The notes beneath the pieces were generated by a model, which worked only from the letters and a program-made list of their open reading frames with translations, had not been told where the DNA came from and made no database searches. From an uncultured Pelosinus sp. (GTDB lineage: Bacteria; Bacillota; Negativicutes; Sporomusales; Acetonemataceae): a stretch of 64,000 nt of DNA. The stretch spans positions 1-64,000 of the forward strand of contig UQPB01000008.1 of the NCBI GenBank assembly GCA_900542835.1. Reading direction: 5' to 3'. Shown here one piece after another: positions 32,803 to 41,548 of the stretch. Position 1 is the first letter of the stretch, and every line of letters begins with the position of its first letter. Both the position numbers and the translations under genes were made by a program.

Positions 32803-33684
32803 TCAATTTTTATACTGTTCCAAAACCTGTATCAGAGCGTCGTCAATGGCCTGGGAATAGGTGCCGCTAACCGGTTTGCGGGCCGGTCCGACCGGATAGC
32901 CTAGCAGGTTCATCGCCCGTTTGACTACTGAATTTGGATTGCCCATCGCCATCACATCCCGGAATGGCCGGAGCCGGATCTGCTCCGTTTTGGCCGCCTC
33001 AATCTCCCCCGCTTGCCATAACCGGTATATCTTCACCGCAATTTCCGGAAATACATTGGAAGTGCCGGCAATGGCGCCGCTGCCACCGGCCAGCAGCGTC
33101 CACAGAATCAACGAATCGTTGCCGGCCAGCACCGACAGCCGCCGGTCAGTATTTTCGATATAGCGAAGCGTATTGTCAAAATTGCCGCTGCTGTCCTTAA
33201 TACCGACAATATTTGCATACTGCGCTAATTTGCCAACTGTTTTATAGTCGATGTTATTGCCGGTTCTCGCCGGCATGTTATAAAGAACGATCGGCAAATT
33301 CACCGCCGCGGCAATTTCGCTGTAATAGCGATAGAGATCATCCTGATTAACCGCGACAAAATAGGGAGAAACGATTGACAATGCATCAACCCCCAGTTCC
33401 CTGGCCTGCAGCGACAGCGCAATCGTTTCCCGCGTCCGGATGCAGCCGGTACCGGCAAAAACCGGCACCCGGCCTTTTGTCTCATCGACAACAGTCTTGA
33501 TAACAGCCAGCTTTTCCTCAGTATCAAGCGCATAGACCTCGCCATTGGTGCCCAGGCAGAACAAACTGGCAACGCCGCTGGCAATCAGGCGGTTAACCTG
33601 AACTCTTAGTTCATCTAGATTCAGACTCTCATCTTCATGCATCGGTGTAATGATAGGGGTTATGATTCCCTGAGGCTTTAACAT
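32803..33684 (-). CDS. DapA-family (dihydrodipicolinate synthase/N-acetylneuraminate lyase) aldolase
   Basis: A 293-residue class I aldolase. Schiff-base Lys in VGIKDSSGN, Tyr in VLYNMPARTG and the GTNGEVYAL substrate loop match the family. Dedicated lysine synthesis is unlikely in this context; retro-aldol cleavage of a 2-keto-3-deoxy acid to pyruvate and an aldehyde is more plausible. The start is an ATG following AAAGGTG; a GTG three codons earlier is possible. Confidence 0.88.
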   Translation of the reverse strand: MLKPQGIITPIITPMHEDESLNLDELRVQVNRLIASGVASLFCLGTNGEVYALDTEEKLAVIKTVVDETKGRVPVFAGTGCIRTRETIALSLQARELGVDALSIVSPYFVAVNQDDLYRYYSEIAAAVNLPIVLYNMPARTGNNIDYKTVGKLAQYANIVGIKDSSGNFDNTLRYIENTDRRLSVLAGNDSLILWTLLAGGSGAIAGTSNVFPEIAVKIYRLWQAGEIEAAKTEQIRLRPFRDVMAMGNPNSVVKRAMNLLGYPVGPARKPVSGTYSQAIDDALIQVLEQYKN

Positions 33685-33699
33685 GCAAATCACCTTTCT

Positions 33700-33895
33700 T
33701 CATTAGCTGAACCCCGGAGAGTAGTGCAAAAGTACGCAGGAAACGATTCCACGGAGTACACAACGTAATGCTCGGAGGTTCACGAAGTCGTATTGTTACC
33801 TGCTTCGCAGGAGCTTGCTAAGTTCTCCGTCCGGCCTTTGCGTACTCCGTGGTCAACGCGTTCCCTATTCCCGACTTTTGCGACAGTCCCCAGTT
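33700..33895. repeat. Structured intergenic element between tctC and the aldolase gene
   Basis: Flanking arms GCAAAAGT...CCACGGAGTAC (from about 33,727) and GTACTCCGTGG...ACTTTTGC (to about 33,882) are inverted relative to each other and enclose about 80 bp with smaller stems (CCTGCTTCGCAGG). No coding potential. It looks like an intergenic repeat element or a large processing hairpin within the operon. Confidence 0.5.
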
Positions 33896-33903
33896 CTTAG
33901 CCG

Positions 33904-34905
33904 CTATTTCTTTTTCAGACCCAGTTCCGTAATTAACGGATCCATTGCTTTATACATAGCCTGCAGGAATTTGGCTGTGTCTTCGCCTGACATGTAATCC
34001 AGATACTCCAAATCGCCGGTTTTCTTAGCGGCAACCTTAAAGTCCTCTTCCTCCATGACTTTCTTAAAGGCATCATGCAGTTTTTTTGCGATATCATCAG
34101 GCAAGCCGGCCGGCGCCGATATCCCCTTGGCCACACCCATTACAACGTTATAGCCCTTTTCTTTGGCGGTTGGCACATCCGGCAAAGTTTTAATCCGCTT
34201 ATCTGAATAAACCACCAATGCTTTCAGGCTGCCTTTGTTCAGATGTTCGATGACTTCCTGCGGATGGAGGACGGCGACATCAACATGTTTTCCCAGCAGC
34301 GCTGCTACCACTTCCGCGCCACCGCCGCCAAACGGCACCATTTTCATATCCAGGCCAGCTGCTTTGCGGAAACTCTCCATGGCCATATGGGTAGTGCCTC
34401 CCGGCGTATTCTGGCCAAACTTCAGTTTACCAGGATTCTGCTTGACATAGCTGATAAACTCCTCAACCGTTTTCCAGGGGGATTCGGCGTTAACCGCCAG
34501 GATGATCGGATGTGTTGCAATATTGATAATGTGTCTGACGTCTTTGTTGGGGTCATAAGGAACGCTTTGTATAAGCGGTGTCGAAGTGAAGTTGCCTGTC
34601 GAGGTTGTCAGCAGCGTATAGCCGTCCGGCTTTGCTTTCAACGCATAGTCTGTTCCGATTGTGCCGCTTGCTCCCGGCTTATTTTCGACAACAACCGGTT
34701 GCCCCAGATGCTTAGACACACTGCCGGCTAATGCCCTTCCCAGTAAATCGGTTGACCCGCCTGCGGCAAACTGACAAATTAGCGTAATTGGCTTGCTGGG
34801 GTATGAGGCTTCTTTTTTGGTCTCTGTTGACGAACCACCGCAGCCAGCGGCAACAGCAGCAATAAGAATAACCAGTATGAGCAGCCATGTTGATTGCTTT
34901 TTCAC
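33904..34905 (-). CDS. tctC: Tripartite tricarboxylate transporter substrate-binding lipoprotein (TctC/Bug family)
   Basis: A 333-residue Bug-type receptor with a lipoprotein signal (IAAVAAGCGG), the conserved YPSKPITLICQFAAGGSTDLLGRA, VVENKPGASGTIGTDY and PGKLKFGQNTPGGTTHM. It captures a carboxylate or acid sugar outside the membrane for TctAB. GGAGGAATTATT precedes the ATG. Its distance from tctA (147 bp) is larger than elsewhere in the operon; the gap contains two CGGGAGGTGAA repeats and no clear gene. Confidence 0.93.
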   Translation of the reverse strand: MKKQSTWLLILVILIAAVAAGCGGSSTETKKEASYPSKPITLICQFAAGGSTDLLGRALAGSVSKHLGQPVVVENKPGASGTIGTDYALKAKPDGYTLLTTSTGNFTSTPLIQSVPYDPNKDVRHIINIATHPIILAVNAESPWKTVEEFISYVKQNPGKLKFGQNTPGGTTHMAMESFRKAAGLDMKMVPFGGGGAEVVAALLGKHVDVAVLHPQEVIEHLNKGSLKALVVYSDKRIKTLPDVPTAKEKGYNVVMGVAKGISAPAGLPDDIAKKLHDAFKKVMEEEDFKVAAKKTGDLEYLDYMSGEDTAKFLQAMYKAMDPLITELGLKKK

Positions 34906-35052
34906 TAATAATTCCTCCTTAAAATGGCCTTAATCAATCACCCGTCGCATTGTCGCCCTATTCGCCGCACTTCACCTCCCGTTGCCATGCTGAGAAGCCA
35001 GTCCGCTACTTTCACCTCCCGCTCGACCCGGCCCCCAGTTACCAGCCAGGAT

Positions 35053-36540
35053 TCATCGCTGCCGCTTTTTCCATTCACCCACCATAATCCAGACAATAAT
35101 GCCGGCGGCAATGGCGAAAAGCGTTCCGGAAATGGGCCGCTGCAGGAAGAACAGCGGATTCCCGTCGCCCATCATCAGTCCCTGGCGCAGGCCTTTTTCA
35201 AAAACAGGCCCCAGCACCAGGCCTACCAGCAAGGGTGTTGCCGAGTAGTCAACGATTTTAAGAATAAAGCCCAGCAGGCCAAACAGCAGCAGCATGCCAA
35301 TATCAAACAGACTGTTATTCAAACTGTAAACGCCAATGAACATAACTGCACTGACCACCGGTATCAGCGTCTGCGGCGGTACCTTGGTCAGCGAGGCAAA
35401 AACACCGACCAAAGGCAGATTCAATACCAGCAGCATGAAATTGCCAATGTACATACTAGCGACGACAAGCCAGAACAGTTCTGCGTGACCGGTAATAAAG
35501 GTAGGCCCCGGCGCCACACCATGGATCATTAGTCCGCCGAGCAGCACCGCTGTTGCCGGCGCGAACGGAATTCCTAGCGCCAGCAGCGGCACCATAGCCC
35601 CCGCCGAAGCCGCATTATTAGCGGATTCCGGACCGGCTACGCCTTCAATAGCACCATTGCCGAATTCCTCCGGCTGCTTTGACATTCCTTTTTCAACCCG
35701 GTAAGAAATCAACGAAGATAGAATAGCCGCCGGGCCGGGAATTAAGCCGACCGGAAAACCAATAAAGGAGCCGCGCAGAATTGGCCAAACGGATCGTTTC
35801 AGTTCCGTACGGCTTGGGTACAGCTCACGGAAACGCACCTTGATTAATTCACCGACACTGTACGGTTCAACCGCAATCGAAAAAATCTCCGCCATGCCGA
35901 AAATCCCCATGGCAACCGGCAGGAACTCCACACCCCGTGTTAATTCCAGCACCCCGAATGACAACCGGTTAAAACCGGTCACCGCATCAATACCGATAGT
36001 GCTGATCATCATTCCCAGTGTGAACGTGAGAAAGGCTTTCAGGAACGAGCCTCCTGACAAATTGCTTAACAGCAGCATGCCGACAACGCTGATGCCGAAA
36101 TATTCCGGCGGCCCAAACGCCAGTGCCGCTTCCCCCAGCGGCGGTGCAAACAGCATCAGCAGAACGATGCCGACTGTACCGGCAATAAACGAACCGATGC
36201 CGGCCACTGCCAGCGCGGCGCCTGCCCGTCCCTTTTTTGCCATTTGGTAACCATCGAGACAGGTAACCACAGAGGCAGCTTCACCGGGGACATTCAGCAG
36301 AATGGAGGTGGTCGAGCCGCCATACATGGAGCCGTAATAGATGCCGGCCAACAGGATCAGGCTTGCACCTGTATCCATGCCAAAGCTGAACGGCAGTAGC
36401 AGCGCCATCGCCCCAACCGGCCCGATGCCAGGCAAAACGCCGACAATAGTTCCGATCAACACGCCAATAAAACAAGCTGACAAATTAGACAGGGTCAAAG
36501 CCTGGGCAAAGCCCTGCCCCAGATTACTGATGACATCCAT
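35053..36540 (-). CDS. tctA: Tripartite tricarboxylate transporter large membrane subunit
   Basis: A 495-residue protein with about 11-12 helices and the TctA signature GVLPGIGPVGAMALLLPFSF near the N-terminus; a second related loop VGLIPGPAAILSSLISYRVEK lies in the centre. It forms the cation-coupled channel of the TTT transporter with TctB. The ATG 8 nt after GGAGG was chosen; the upstream GTG is inside the ribosome binding site. Confidence 0.95.
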   Translation of the reverse strand: MDVISNLGQGFAQALTLSNLSACFIGVLIGTIVGVLPGIGPVGAMALLLPFSFGMDTGASLILLAGIYYGSMYGGSTTSILLNVPGEAASVVTCLDGYQMAKKGRAGAALAVAGIGSFIAGTVGIVLLMLFAPPLGEAALAFGPPEYFGISVVGMLLLSNLSGGSFLKAFLTFTLGMMISTIGIDAVTGFNRLSFGVLELTRGVEFLPVAMGIFGMAEIFSIAVEPYSVGELIKVRFRELYPSRTELKRSVWPILRGSFIGFPVGLIPGPAAILSSLISYRVEKGMSKQPEEFGNGAIEGVAGPESANNAASAGAMVPLLALGIPFAPATAVLLGGLMIHGVAPGPTFITGHAELFWLVVASMYIGNFMLLVLNLPLVGVFASLTKVPPQTLIPVVSAVMFIGVYSLNNSLFDIGMLLLFGLLGFILKIVDYSATPLLVGLVLGPVFEKGLRQGLMMGDGNPLFFLQRPISGTLFAIAAGIIVWIMVGEWKKRQR

Positions 36541-36557
36541 TACGTTCACCTCCTTGT

Positions 36558-37007
36558 TTAATCAAAAATTCCCCGTGGCAGCGGCACATCGAGAATGCTG
36601 ACAAACAATACATACGCAATAGCCGAACTGACAGACGCCAACAGCAGCGGCTGCCGCCAGCCGGCAGTTCCCAGAATTTTTGTCATCGACAGTACCAGTA
36701 AAAAGATGGCTGCCAGGGCACCGGCGTATTTCAACAGCGGTATAAACAACAGCGACGACACCAGGCAGCCGGCAAAACGCCATTTGCCAGCCGCGGCGAC
36801 CGGCTTGGCCGGCGGCGCTTGCGTTTGGCGCAGCGAACCGGCCAGCAGCGCCAACCCCGCCGTCAAACCCATTACGCCAGCCAGCCGGGGCATAAAGCCG
36901 GCTTGCGGATCCGCCAGACTGCCCACATCAATCCGCCAGGAGTAAAACAGATAAATTGCGCAAAAAACGCTTATCGAAAATGAAAAGAATCGGTCTGCTC
37001 TTAACAT
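36558..37007 (-). CDS. tctB: Tripartite tricarboxylate transporter small membrane subunit
   Basis: A 149-residue TctB with four hydrophobic segments and the typical start LRADRFFSFSISVFCAIYLFYSW. It is poorly conserved in sequence but fits by size and position, 17 bp before tctA. The ATG follows GGAGGGG. The order tctB-tctA-tctC is the common alternative to tctCBA. Confidence 0.88.
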   Translation of the reverse strand: MLRADRFFSFSISVFCAIYLFYSWRIDVGSLADPQAGFMPRLAGVMGLTAGLALLAGSLRQTQAPPAKPVAAAGKWRFAGCLVSSLLFIPLLKYAGALAAIFLLVLSMTKILGTAGWRQPLLLASVSSAIAYVLFVSILDVPLPRGIFD

Positions 37008-37044
37008 GCCTTCCCCTCCCCGCTCCATATCCAACTCGTTTTGA

Positions 37045-38067
37045 CTACTGCCGGCGTTCGCCGGCTTTTTCAGCTTGGACTCTGGCCTCCGCCATCAATG
37101 CCGCCGCCCGAATCGCCTCGATCATGCTCTGCGGGTCGGCGCTGCCCTTACCGGCCTTATCAAAGGCGGTGCCATGATCGACCGACGTTCTGATAAAAGG
37201 CAGTCCGACCGTGATATTGACCCCCTGTTCAAAGCCCAGCACTTTCAGCGGTATATGTCCCTGGTCATGGTACATGACAACCACGATATCGAACTGCCCC
37301 TGATGCGCAGCCCGGAAAAACACGGTATCCGGCGGCACCGGCCCGGTTACGGTCAACCCCATAGTTCGGGCAGCCTCAATTGCCGGTGTGATTTCTTCAA
37401 TCTCTTCGTCGCCGAACATGCCGCCTTCACCGGCGTGTGGATTAAGTCCGGCGACAGCGATACGGGGCTTGGCAATGCCAATCAGCCGCATCGCCTGATC
37501 CGCCAGTTGAATAACCCGCAGCACCCGCTCTTTTTTCACCAGTTCACAGGCCCGCCGCAAAGAAACATGCGTGGTGACATGAATAACCCGCAGTGCGCCG
37601 CCAGTCAGCATCATCGCATAATCCTTGGTCTGGGACAGATGCGCCAGAATTTCCGTATGGCCGGGAAAATGGCAGCCGCCCCGATTCATCGCGTCTTTAT
37701 TCAGCGGCGCGGTTGCTATCGCGTCAATTTTGTCCGCCAGCGCCAGTTGCACACCCATAGCCACATATTCATAAGCGGCTCTGCCGGCGCGGGGATCAAC
37801 CTGGGCAAAAGGCAGATCCGCCGGCAGGTTATTGAGATCCCAGACATCGATCCGGCCAAAGCTGCGGCCAGCCTCGTCGATAGCAGACACAGGATAGCAT
37901 GGCGTTCCGGGCTGAATAATTGCGGCTGCCCGCCGCATAATCGCCAGGTCGCCAATAACAAACGGCCGGCAAACCTCATATATGCGCCTGTCCAGCAGGG
38001 ATTTAACAATAATTTCCGGACCAATGCCGGCGGCATCGCCCATGGTGATCGCAATTAATGGCTTCAC
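37045..38067 (-). CDS. pdxA2: PdxA2-type 4-phosphate dehydrogenase of acid-sugar catabolism
   Basis: A 340-residue PdxA-family enzyme: MGDAAGIGPEI, metal-binding His in HFPGHTE, NPHAGEGG and YHDQGHIPLK. Biosynthetic PdxA acts on 4-hydroxythreonine 4-phosphate in B6 synthesis; PdxA2 paralogues beside DUF1537 kinases oxidise and decarboxylate D-threonate or erythronate 4-phosphate to dihydroxyacetone phosphate. The context supports PdxA2. The start overlaps the kinase stop (ATGA). Confidence 0.9.
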   Translation of the reverse strand: MKPLIAITMGDAAGIGPEIIVKSLLDRRIYEVCRPFVIGDLAIMRRAAAIIQPGTPCYPVSAIDEAGRSFGRIDVWDLNNLPADLPFAQVDPRAGRAAYEYVAMGVQLALADKIDAIATAPLNKDAMNRGGCHFPGHTEILAHLSQTKDYAMMLTGGALRVIHVTTHVSLRRACELVKKERVLRVIQLADQAMRLIGIAKPRIAVAGLNPHAGEGGMFGDEEIEEITPAIEAARTMGLTVTGPVPPDTVFFRAAHQGQFDIVVVMYHDQGHIPLKVLGFEQGVNITVGLPFIRTSVDHGTAFDKAGKGSADPQSMIEAIRAAALMAEARVQAEKAGERRQ

Positions 38068-39371
38068 ACCCGGTTCAACTCCTCACTGTTTTGAATAGCG
38101 GCAACCGCTTGATTAACTGCCTGTATATCGCCAAAGGCACCCGCTTTAGTAACGACTTTTAAGCCGGCGTATTTGCCGGAACCGAGCCGGCAGAGCGGAA
38201 TGCCGGGAGCGACTTCGGAGCAGATTTCCATGCTGGCAGCGCCCAAGGCATGACAGACGCTGACAGCGGTATCACCGCCGGTGACAAACACACCTTCGAC
38301 CCCCTCATCAACCAGCTTACGGGCAATTACGCCCAGCTTGCCGGCGATAAATCCGCTGACAGCCGCGGCATCCAGTCCGAGACGTCCACCGTACAGGCGC
38401 GCCTGCTCAACCGACTGCCGGCCGCGGGAGGAAACAATCGCCACATGCTTTCGCTGGCGAAGACAAGCCCGGGCGCTTACGACGCACCGCTCCAACTCCC
38501 GCTCCGGCTCCGCCAGCAATTGTTCGCTGCTGACGGATACCAATGCCCGGCCCGGTTGCGCGGTAAATGCCTGAATCTGGCCGGCGGTGACGCTGCTGAC
38601 ACTGCCGGCAATCACCAGCACCGGCAGATCGCCGCTGGCCGGCCGCGAACAAAAATGGCGCTCGGCCGGCTGGCAAAGAGCGGTCAGGCATTCTGCCAGC
38701 CCGGCTGATCCTACCCAAAGAATGTGTGCTTCTGTGTGATGCATTGCCTGTACAATTGCCTGCAAATGCGTCTCGTCAGTGGCATCAAAGGAGATCAAGC
38801 GGGCGTTTTCCGCCAGACAGGCCTGCAGCCGTTCGCGCATTGCCGCTTCGCCTGCCAGCACAGTAGCAAGCTCCACATGCTCAACTCCGTAACGGCTTTG
38901 CGCTCGCAATACCGCCGGCAGCCGCGAATCTGCCAGCGGCAGCTGTCCGTCCAGGGCAATCTCGGTGGATTGCAGCGGCTGGTGATGCAGCAGGTGATAA
39001 CCCCCCACCGTAATCCGGCCAATCTGCGGGAAGGCCGGCGCGATTACGGCGCAGTCAAAGGCGAATTGGTCGAGCACCGCATCGATTTCCGCCCCTAGAT
39101 TTCCCCGGAGAGTAGAATCAATTTTTTTGTAGATAATTGAAACCGGACTTGTCTGAATCAACTTTGCCGCCCTGGCCGCCTGCTCATAGGCAGCCGCCGC
39201 TGCCAGTGAACGGCTGTCGGTATTAACGACAACCACATCGGCCGTCTCCGGCAGCACCTGGTTATCGTCAACACCGAGCATCACGTGTGTCCGCAGGCCG
39301 GCTTTGGCAAATTGTACGCCGGTATCGGTGGCTCCGGTTAAATCATCAGCAATAATCGCAATTTGTGGCAT
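38064..39371 (-). CDS. Four-carbon acid sugar kinase (DUF1537 family)
   Basis: A 435-residue kinase with the N-terminal domain IIADDLTGATDTGVQFAKAG and the C-terminal nucleotide-binding domain VFVTGGDTAVSVCHALGA and LGSGKYAGLKVVTKAGAFG. DUF1537 proteins phosphorylate D-threonate, L-threonate, D-erythronate or related acids at C4. Whether the substrate here is a C4 acid is unproven. It is the first gene of the operon, with AGGTGAG before the ATG and a sigma-54 promoter about 50 bp upstream. Confidence 0.9.
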   Translation of the reverse strand: MPQIAIIADDLTGATDTGVQFAKAGLRTHVMLGVDDNQVLPETADVVVVNTDSRSLAAAAAYEQAARAAKLIQTSPVSIIYKKIDSTLRGNLGAEIDAVLDQFAFDCAVIAPAFPQIGRITVGGYHLLHHQPLQSTEIALDGQLPLADSRLPAVLRAQSRYGVEHVELATVLAGEAAMRERLQACLAENARLISFDATDETHLQAIVQAMHHTEAHILWVGSAGLAECLTALCQPAERHFCSRPASGDLPVLVIAGSVSSVTAGQIQAFTAQPGRALVSVSSEQLLAEPERELERCVVSARACLRQRKHVAIVSSRGRQSVEQARLYGGRLGLDAAAVSGFIAGKLGVIARKLVDEGVEGVFVTGGDTAVSVCHALGAASMEICSEVAPGIPLCRLGSGKYAGLKVVTKAGAFGDIQAVNQAVAAIQNSEELNRV

Positions 39372-39420
39372 TTCATCTCACCTACGTTCATTAGCAATCC
39401 TTCAATCAGCCGGTATATAG

Positions 39421-39437
39421 AGCAAGAACCATGCCAA
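39421..39437 (-). promoter_or_regulatory. Sigma-54 (-24/-12) promoter of the acid-sugar operon
   Basis: On the minus strand TTGGCATGGTTCTTGCT matches the consensus TGGCAC-N5-TTGC with the invariant GG and GC separated by exactly 10 bp. It lies about 50 bp before the kinase start, directly downstream of a gene for a sigma-54 activator. Confidence 0.9.
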
Positions 39438-39531
39438 CCACTCCTCTAGACAAAAACAAACGGATTTTTCCTGCAAAACGGCCGGCCGGCTGCCGCCGGC
39501 TTATTGTCACTAGCGTTTTTTTCAAACAAAA

Positions 39532-39572
39532 ATGCTGCAAATCGCAACTGTTAACGTTGCAATTTGCAGCAT
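39532..39572 (-). promoter_or_regulatory. 41-bp palindrome, candidate activator binding site and/or terminator
   Basis: ATGCTGCAAATCGCAAC and its near-perfect complement flank a GTTAAC centre. It stands about 95 bp upstream of the -24 element, the right place for a sigma-54 activator (UAS). On the minus strand it is also followed by TTTTTG, so it may terminate the regulator transcript as well. Confidence 0.6.
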
Positions 39573-39594
39573 TGATCATATTACTTACAATCGG

Positions 39595-41472
39595 CTATGG
39601 TTTTTGCCGCAGCTTCCGCCAGAGAGTTGTCCGATTGATCCCCAGCCGTGAGGCTGTCCGACTGTAATTATAGCCCTCTTCCCGTAAAATCCGCTGAATA
39701 AGTGACATTTCCTGGCTATCAAGGCGGTCAGGACGGTCACTGGCTGGCTGCAGCACGGCGCCGAGCGTCGAACAAAAATCGTCCGCAGTCAGCGTTTCAC
39801 CTGCCGCCAGCAACAGCGTCCGCTCGATAATACTGGCCAGCTCCCTTATGTTTCCCGGCCATTGGTGCGCCAGCAGCAGCGGGTTCGCCGCATCGTCAAT
39901 GCCGAGCACGCGGGGATTGAGCAAAGTGTATTTTTGACAAAAAAATGCTGCCAATACCGGAATATCTTCCCTGCGCTCACGCAGCGGCGGAATATGCAGC
40001 CGCAAAACATCCAGCCGATAGTAAAGATCACTGCGGAACCGGCGCTCCTGTATCAGCCGCAGCAGGTCCTGATTCGTCGCCGCTACCACCCGGATATCAA
40101 TCGGGATGACGCGGTCGCCGCCCAGCCGCATCACTTCCCGTTCCTGCAGCACGCGCAGAATCCGCGCCTGCAGCGGCAGCGGCATTTCACCAATCTCATC
40201 GAGAAAGACGGTCCCTCCGTGCGCCAGTTCAAACAAACCAGCCTTGCCGCCCCGCTTGGCACCGGTAAACGCACCTTCCTCATAACCAAACAGCTCGCTT
40301 TCCAGCAATGATTCCGGCAGGGCGGCACAGTTAACGGCAACAAAGGGACCGCGGCGGCGGCGGCTGAGATTATGCACGCTCTGGGCCAGCATTTCCTTGC
40401 CGGTACCGGTTTCACCGGTAATCAGCACAGTGGAATCGACGCTGGCATACTGCCTGGCTTTAGCTTTGATCTCGCTAAACTGGGGCGAGCAGCCGACCAG
40501 CTGCTCAATAGACGCCTTGGCTACCAACCCCTTATCATATAGTTTTTGCCGCACCGACTGTTCAAACTTCTGCAATTGCGTGACATCCTGGAAATTGGCA
40601 AGCGCTCCCACAATCCGGTCGCCCAGCCGGATCGGCAGTCGCTTGGTGGCGATAACCCTGCCGCCAATTCGCTGAACCTCACCGATTTCCGGCTTGCCGG
40701 CGGCGATAATCAGGGGCAGGCGGGTATCAGGAATCACCTCGCCGACATTTCGTCCCAGCACGACTGCCGCTTTTGTCCCGAATATCTCCTCGGCCGCAGG
40801 ATTGAAAATAGTAATGCGGGAACGACCATCAACGGCAACGATGCCGTCTGTCGACGAGTTGATGATTGTCCGCAGCAACTCAGCCCGTTCCCGCTCCTTG
40901 CGCCTGACTTCCGCCAGCAATTTCGCCTGTTTAAGCGCCTTATAAACGGCTTCCTTGCCCGACTGGATTAAGATTCCTTCCAGGCCATAGGTAATTGCCA
41001 GCTTGACCGAGATGGCGTCGCCAATAACCGCGCGAATTCCCCGGCGCGCCGCTTCCGCAATTTTTTGCGGCGCTTCGCTTGCGGCCTCAACGGTGATTTC
41101 CTTCAGTTCCACACCCCAGATATGATGAAAATCCTCACAGCCGTAAATCACATTGCGAAATCCCACCACCGCAACCGGCCCGCCGTAATCGCCAATCATT
41201 CTTAAGGCCCGCAGGATGTCAAACGCGGTAATCGGAATCTCTACAACCGGCGTATCCAGCTGACTGCCAATCAAGGCGGCTGTGCCGCCGCGGCTGACAA
41301 TCACATCAGTTCCCTGACGGACCGCATCATATGCCTGCGCCAGGCCATCGCTTAAATCGCCCAGCCGGACATCAATTCCCGACGGCCATTCTTCCAGCCG
41401 TTCGGCGGCCACTTCCCTGGCGATTGCCTGCATCCCCGGAAACGGGGCAACAACTGTAATTCGTGCATCCAT
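39595..41472 (-). CDS. PrpR-type sigma-54-dependent transcriptional activator
   Basis: A 625-residue activator: an N-terminal PrpR_N effector domain (VVAPFPGMQAIAREVA to VRRKERERA, about 1-195), a PAS domain (IINSSTDGIVAVDGRSRITIF, about 200-310), an AAA+ domain with Walker A GETGTGKE and the sigma-54-contacting GAFTGA loop, and a C-terminal Fis-type helix-turn-helix (RTASRLGINRTTLWRKLR). The PrpR_N domain suggests direct sensing of a metabolite. It most likely controls the operon just downstream from the sigma-54 promoter. The start is the ATG after GAAGGG. Confidence 0.94.
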   Translation of the reverse strand: MDARITVVAPFPGMQAIAREVAAERLEEWPSGIDVRLGDLSDGLAQAYDAVRQGTDVIVSRGGTAALIGSQLDTPVVEIPITAFDILRALRMIGDYGGPVAVVGFRNVIYGCEDFHHIWGVELKEITVEAASEAPQKIAEAARRGIRAVIGDAISVKLAITYGLEGILIQSGKEAVYKALKQAKLLAEVRRKERERAELLRTIINSSTDGIVAVDGRSRITIFNPAAEEIFGTKAAVVLGRNVGEVIPDTRLPLIIAAGKPEIGEVQRIGGRVIATKRLPIRLGDRIVGALANFQDVTQLQKFEQSVRQKLYDKGLVAKASIEQLVGCSPQFSEIKAKARQYASVDSTVLITGETGTGKEMLAQSVHNLSRRRRGPFVAVNCAALPESLLESELFGYEEGAFTGAKRGGKAGLFELAHGGTVFLDEIGEMPLPLQARILRVLQEREVMRLGGDRVIPIDIRVVAATNQDLLRLIQERRFRSDLYYRLDVLRLHIPPLRERREDIPVLAAFFCQKYTLLNPRVLGIDDAANPLLLAHQWPGNIRELASIIERTLLLAAGETLTADDFCSTLGAVLQPASDRPDRLDSQEMSLIQRILREEGYNYSRTASRLGINRTTLWRKLRQKP

Positions 41473-41516
41473 CCGTCAGCATCCCTTCTGGTTAAATTTG
41501 CATAGCACAGGCAACT

Positions 41517-41531
41517 CCGTTATAATAACGG
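41517..41531. promoter_or_regulatory. Short palindrome upstream of the prpR-type gene
   Basis: CCGTTATAATAACGG is a perfect 15-bp palindrome around a single base and contains a TATAAT-like core. It lies between ccdA and the regulator gene and may be an operator or part of the regulator's promoter; no matching -35 was identified. Confidence 0.4.
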
Positions 41532-41548
41532 TATACTGCCGCGACGGC

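Noticed and set aside
31931..32860. 309-codon plus-strand frame opposite the 2-hydroxyacid dehydrogenase
   Set aside because: Antisense shadow of a clear dehydrogenase gene, with no domain and no start signal.
36281..36475. Short frame inside tctA as a separate gene
   Set aside because: It lies wholly in another phase of tctA and has no features of its own.
37075..38058. 327-codon plus-strand frame opposite pdxA2
   Set aside because: Antisense to a gene with full catalytic motifs; composition is typical of a shadow frame.
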